Shown here: positions 6,131 to 6,207 of the stretch, in pieces | Position numbering within the stretch: the stretch's first letter is position 1 | How the letters are laid out: every line of letters starts with the position of its first letter | Assembly (NCBI GenBank): GCA_014379305.1 | Contig: JACMMB010000299.1 | Span: 1 to 6,207 of the forward strand | Direction of reading: 5' to 3' | DNA from: Akkermansiaceae bacterium | Lineage (GTDB): Bacteria > Verrucomicrobiota > Verrucomicrobiia > Verrucomicrobiales > Akkermansiaceae | DNA: 6,207 nt | Notes under the pieces: generated by a model | The model's database searches: none | Seen by the model: the letters and a program-made list of their open reading frames with translations, nothing else | What the model was told of the DNA's origin: nothing | Position numbers and translations under genes: made by a program

Positions 6131-6207
6131 TTCCGCTGGCGATGGAGTGTTAAACTATAATTTTGCTACTGGCTCATCTGCTGGTTTTGCTGCCAATACC
6201 CTCTCAA
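6108..6207 (+). other. Sequence of different composition, with an edge-crossing reading frame
   Basis: From about 6106-6155 onward the sequence no longer looks like the urease block. The line 6121-6180 has 15 G, 11 C and about 57 percent A+T. The line 5281-5340 inside ureF has 13 G, 29 C and about 30 percent A+T. On the plus strand one frame is open from 6063 (after a TAA at 6060-6062) through the right edge. From 6108 it reads as NITTYGSNSAGDG followed by VLNYNFATGSSAGFAANTL, a Gly/Ser/Asn/Thr-rich composition typical of extracellular repeat or beta-rich proteins. No start codon was assigned. This may be the tail of a foreign coding sequence joined here, or chance. Confidence 0.25.

Overview
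The window looks like a piece of a moderately GC-rich, Gram-negative-type chromosome, most likely from the Verrucomicrobiota or a close relative. This placement is an inference. It rests on general resemblance of the diphosphate-type phosphofructokinase, the secreted FKBP isomerase, the UreE C-terminal half and the uncharacterised 165-residue protein to what I remember of that phylum; no search was run. No mobile element, CRISPR array, tRNA or rRNA was recognised. The window is cut inside a photolyase gene at the left end and shortly after a broken-looking ureE at the right end.

Left part (1-2327). The C-terminal part of a DNA photolyase (plus strand) ends four bases before the end of a convergent uncharacterised gene (489-986, minus). 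That gene is divergent from a complete diphosphate-dependent 6-phosphofructokinase (1104-2327, plus), a central glycolysis/gluconeogenesis enzyme.

Middle part (2328-3675). Here lie a small membrane-protein gene on the minus strand (2422-2592, 56 residues), a good intrinsic terminator (2671-2704), and a complete exported FKBP-type peptidyl-prolyl isomerase (2735-3595, minus).

Right part (3676-6130). A tightly packed minus-strand block of urease accessory genes runs in the order ureE-ureF-ureG-ureD. Their products deliver nickel to apo-urease: UreE is the nickel carrier, UreG the GTPase, and UreF and UreD the scaffold on the apoenzyme. The structural genes (ureA, ureB, ureC) are not in the window and would be expected upstream of ureE, past the right edge. 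ureF/ureG and ureG/ureD overlap, which suggests translational coupling.

The most notable point is the right edge. The recognisable UreE sequence stops after losing most of its N-terminal domain, somewhere around 6100-6155. Base composition and strand skew change abruptly there, and a Gly/Ser/Asn-rich reading frame on the opposite strand runs off the end. This is either a genuine rearrangement that broke the urease operon or a chimeric contig end. I found no clearly undescribed system; the best novelty candidates are the junction, the small membrane protein and the uncharacterised 165-residue protein.
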